Assembly (NCBI GenBank): GCA_015075375.1
Contig: JABTUM010000001.1
Span: 677,201 to 741,200 of the forward strand
Direction: 5' to 3'
Length of the DNA stretch: 64,000 nt
Source of the DNA: Planctomycetota bacterium
Lineage (GTDB): Bacteria; Planctomycetota; SZUA-567; H5-PLA8
Numbering within the stretch: position 1 is the first letter of the stretch; the number at the start of each line of letters is the position of its first letter. Below the pieces are notes generated by a model, which saw only the letters and a program-made list of their open reading frames with translations, did no database searches and was not told the origin of the DNA. Of this stretch, positions 63,901 through 64,000 are shown one piece after another. The translations under genes and the position numbers were made by a program.

Positions 63901-64000
63901 GGCCGGGACTGCGGGATCGCGCGGTTCCGCGGGCTGTGCGGGAGCGGGAACCATCGGCGCCAGCGGCGCGACGGGTGGGTCGCCCTCCGCATCGGCCTCG
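60940..64000 (-). CDS. GH42-like glycoside hydrolase, 5' end beyond the window
   Basis: At least 1019 residues are visible; the frame is open to the right edge, so the true start is outside. The first ~90 visible residues are Pro/Ala/Glu-rich, a linker probably after a TM anchor. A TIM-barrel region (about 200-560 from the 63954 ATG) has ALNEEWGTEFERW, a hallmark of GH42 beta-galactosidases. A trimerisation-like domain follows (SVALVYSPQSVRVHW, then AVVLPRVAALGEGEADALRKFV). Beta-sandwich modules complete the C-terminus. The catalytic Glu pair is not clearly visible, so activity is uncertain. It is a second large anchored GH-like protein besides the one at 4.7 kb. Confidence 0.7.
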   Translation of the reverse strand, partial: EADAEGDPPVAPLAPMVPAPAQPAEPRDPAVPAAPVQEEPKPPVEPVPAPPEPPAPPSDPAGETVELPEGEGEHAPTVQMNPHAPKGPEAPAADLQAVRLTTEPAEAELGAPLRFLLRGPDAFLKTGMGRYVLRDEHGRHVAVGTLKLVELFKSEDGARIFELPSDELLGREHILTLALVGADDRRVERSAAVRLRRPRRWDGWRTLLHAPYPQGHWAALRELGVQGGMAYRLHGERMAALRMAGVPFYVENVAREFLARYHAEPEAWDRAVEPILTDPFKTEALAREPSLCALEATRAYAETLKRHAEIYRADAPLFYSLASEPSVTRLGAAFDFDWHPEALREFRRWLEREVYGTLKALNEEWGTEFERWDAVVPMLTPEARLRLQHGIQNLAPWVDHREFMDQVFAKTLKEGGALIRQTDDQARVGITGAQGPFAFGGWDWAKLAGALDVVEAYEIGGARELWRDLAPGKPALAMLPLGSDLETLTRARRTLWTLALEGGPRGALLWDEAADSGGAPRRVLLEADGAASVPSEILAPALRELAGPLGLLLGQARRAPASVALVYSPQSVRVHWVLEADRLHGDSWLQAWGSRTSLERRESPTLRLRLSWMKLLSDLGLPWRFVSTQELAEGVLSKEGAGFKAVVLPRVAALGEGEADALRKFVQGGGLLVADANCGLFDGHGKRRERPALDDLFGLDTNSEPLAPDPERPLDAISAEGGPAPEGWTREFVAALPPAYSDRPKAAAVAAGLRFEYRSSPVLHRRTHGTGAAVYLNLALEDYLRWRLHPERPRAQATRTLLKQLVFQELCLGLPEDLERSELPAGTELVRLQLGDGATALRILALRRNVQERLHELGQEGDSNASLDRPGRFKLRLRKKLWVSHPLAERPTVETEVLEGTLDPVTPALFVLRDGPSPAPAGTAPERCLLGQVLSVRVVPGPGASGGPRVYGWRVKGPDKLERPYYSGEALSADGKAEIRVPLALNDPAGTWSISLRDGTTGSETVLAVEVAAPSTAAE

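Overview
The window is a 64 kb, GC-rich chromosomal segment with dense coding on both strands. I see no rRNA, tRNA or CRISPR array. The gene content suggests an uncultured Planctomycetota or related PVC-group bacterium: a Hanks-type Ser/Thr kinase with an N-terminal helical domain, a TM segment and an extracytoplasmic LamG/DUF1080-like domain; two phytanoyl-CoA-dioxygenase genes each facing an AraC regulator; Gfo/Idh/MocA; a secreted glucose/sorbosone dehydrogenase; a DUF3299 protein; and a Rieske/cytochrome b/octahaem HAO-like cluster. The phylum is an inference from gene families, not from a marker phylogeny.

Layout. 0-4.4 kb: glycosyltransferase end, PhyH/AraC divergent pair, an AT-richer two-TM gene, small secreted protein, FHA protein and STN (secretin-N) protein. 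4.7-9 kb: membrane-anchored glycoside-hydrolase-like protein and a Gfo/Idh/MocA oxidoreductase behind a promoter with a palindrome over its -35. 9.2-13.8 kb: REC-histidine kinase-STAS protein plus CheY-like partner, moaA, and a secreted esterase with a TPR-like tail. 13.8-17.3 kb: metG and photolyase, divergent. 17.5-20.8 kb: Rieske, cytochrome b and octahaem cytochrome c operon. 20.8-32.1 kb: unknown 619-aa protein, alpha/beta hydrolase, single-chain pyruvate carboxylase, Ser/Thr kinase and a DUF4914-like P-loop protein. 32.3-40.4 kb: nitroreductase, sugar dehydrogenase, an XRE-HTH/nucleotide cyclase fusion, metH and a CoA-binding protein. 40.5-45.3 kb: minus-strand run of ABC ATPase, FtsX-like permease, His-rich lipoprotein, MITE-like element, DUF3299 protein and LRR protein, resembling a metal-transport locus. 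45.5-48.5 kb: nucleotidyltransferase-fold protein and a second AraC/PhyH divergent pair. 48.7-55.1 kb: smc with a structured leader, a PDZ protein and a tandem two-domain Fur. 55.1-58.9 kb: minus-strand run of zinc-ribbon/TM protein, Asp-variant ferredoxin, UDP-glucuronate decarboxylase-like SDR and a polyprenol-kinase/DUF92 fusion. 59.1-64 kb: GT39 transferase and a GH42-like protein running off the end.

How the genes fit together. Core metabolism (pyruvate carboxylase, methionine synthase, MetG, MoaA) is mixed with envelope and polysaccharide functions and membrane electron transfer. The most unusual items are the tandem Fur single-chain dimer, the HTH-cyclase fusion lacking the usual catalytic Arg, the prenol-kinase/DUF92 fusion, the Rieske/b/octahaem operon, and the Zrg-like metal locus with a small inverted-repeat element abutting a stop codon.
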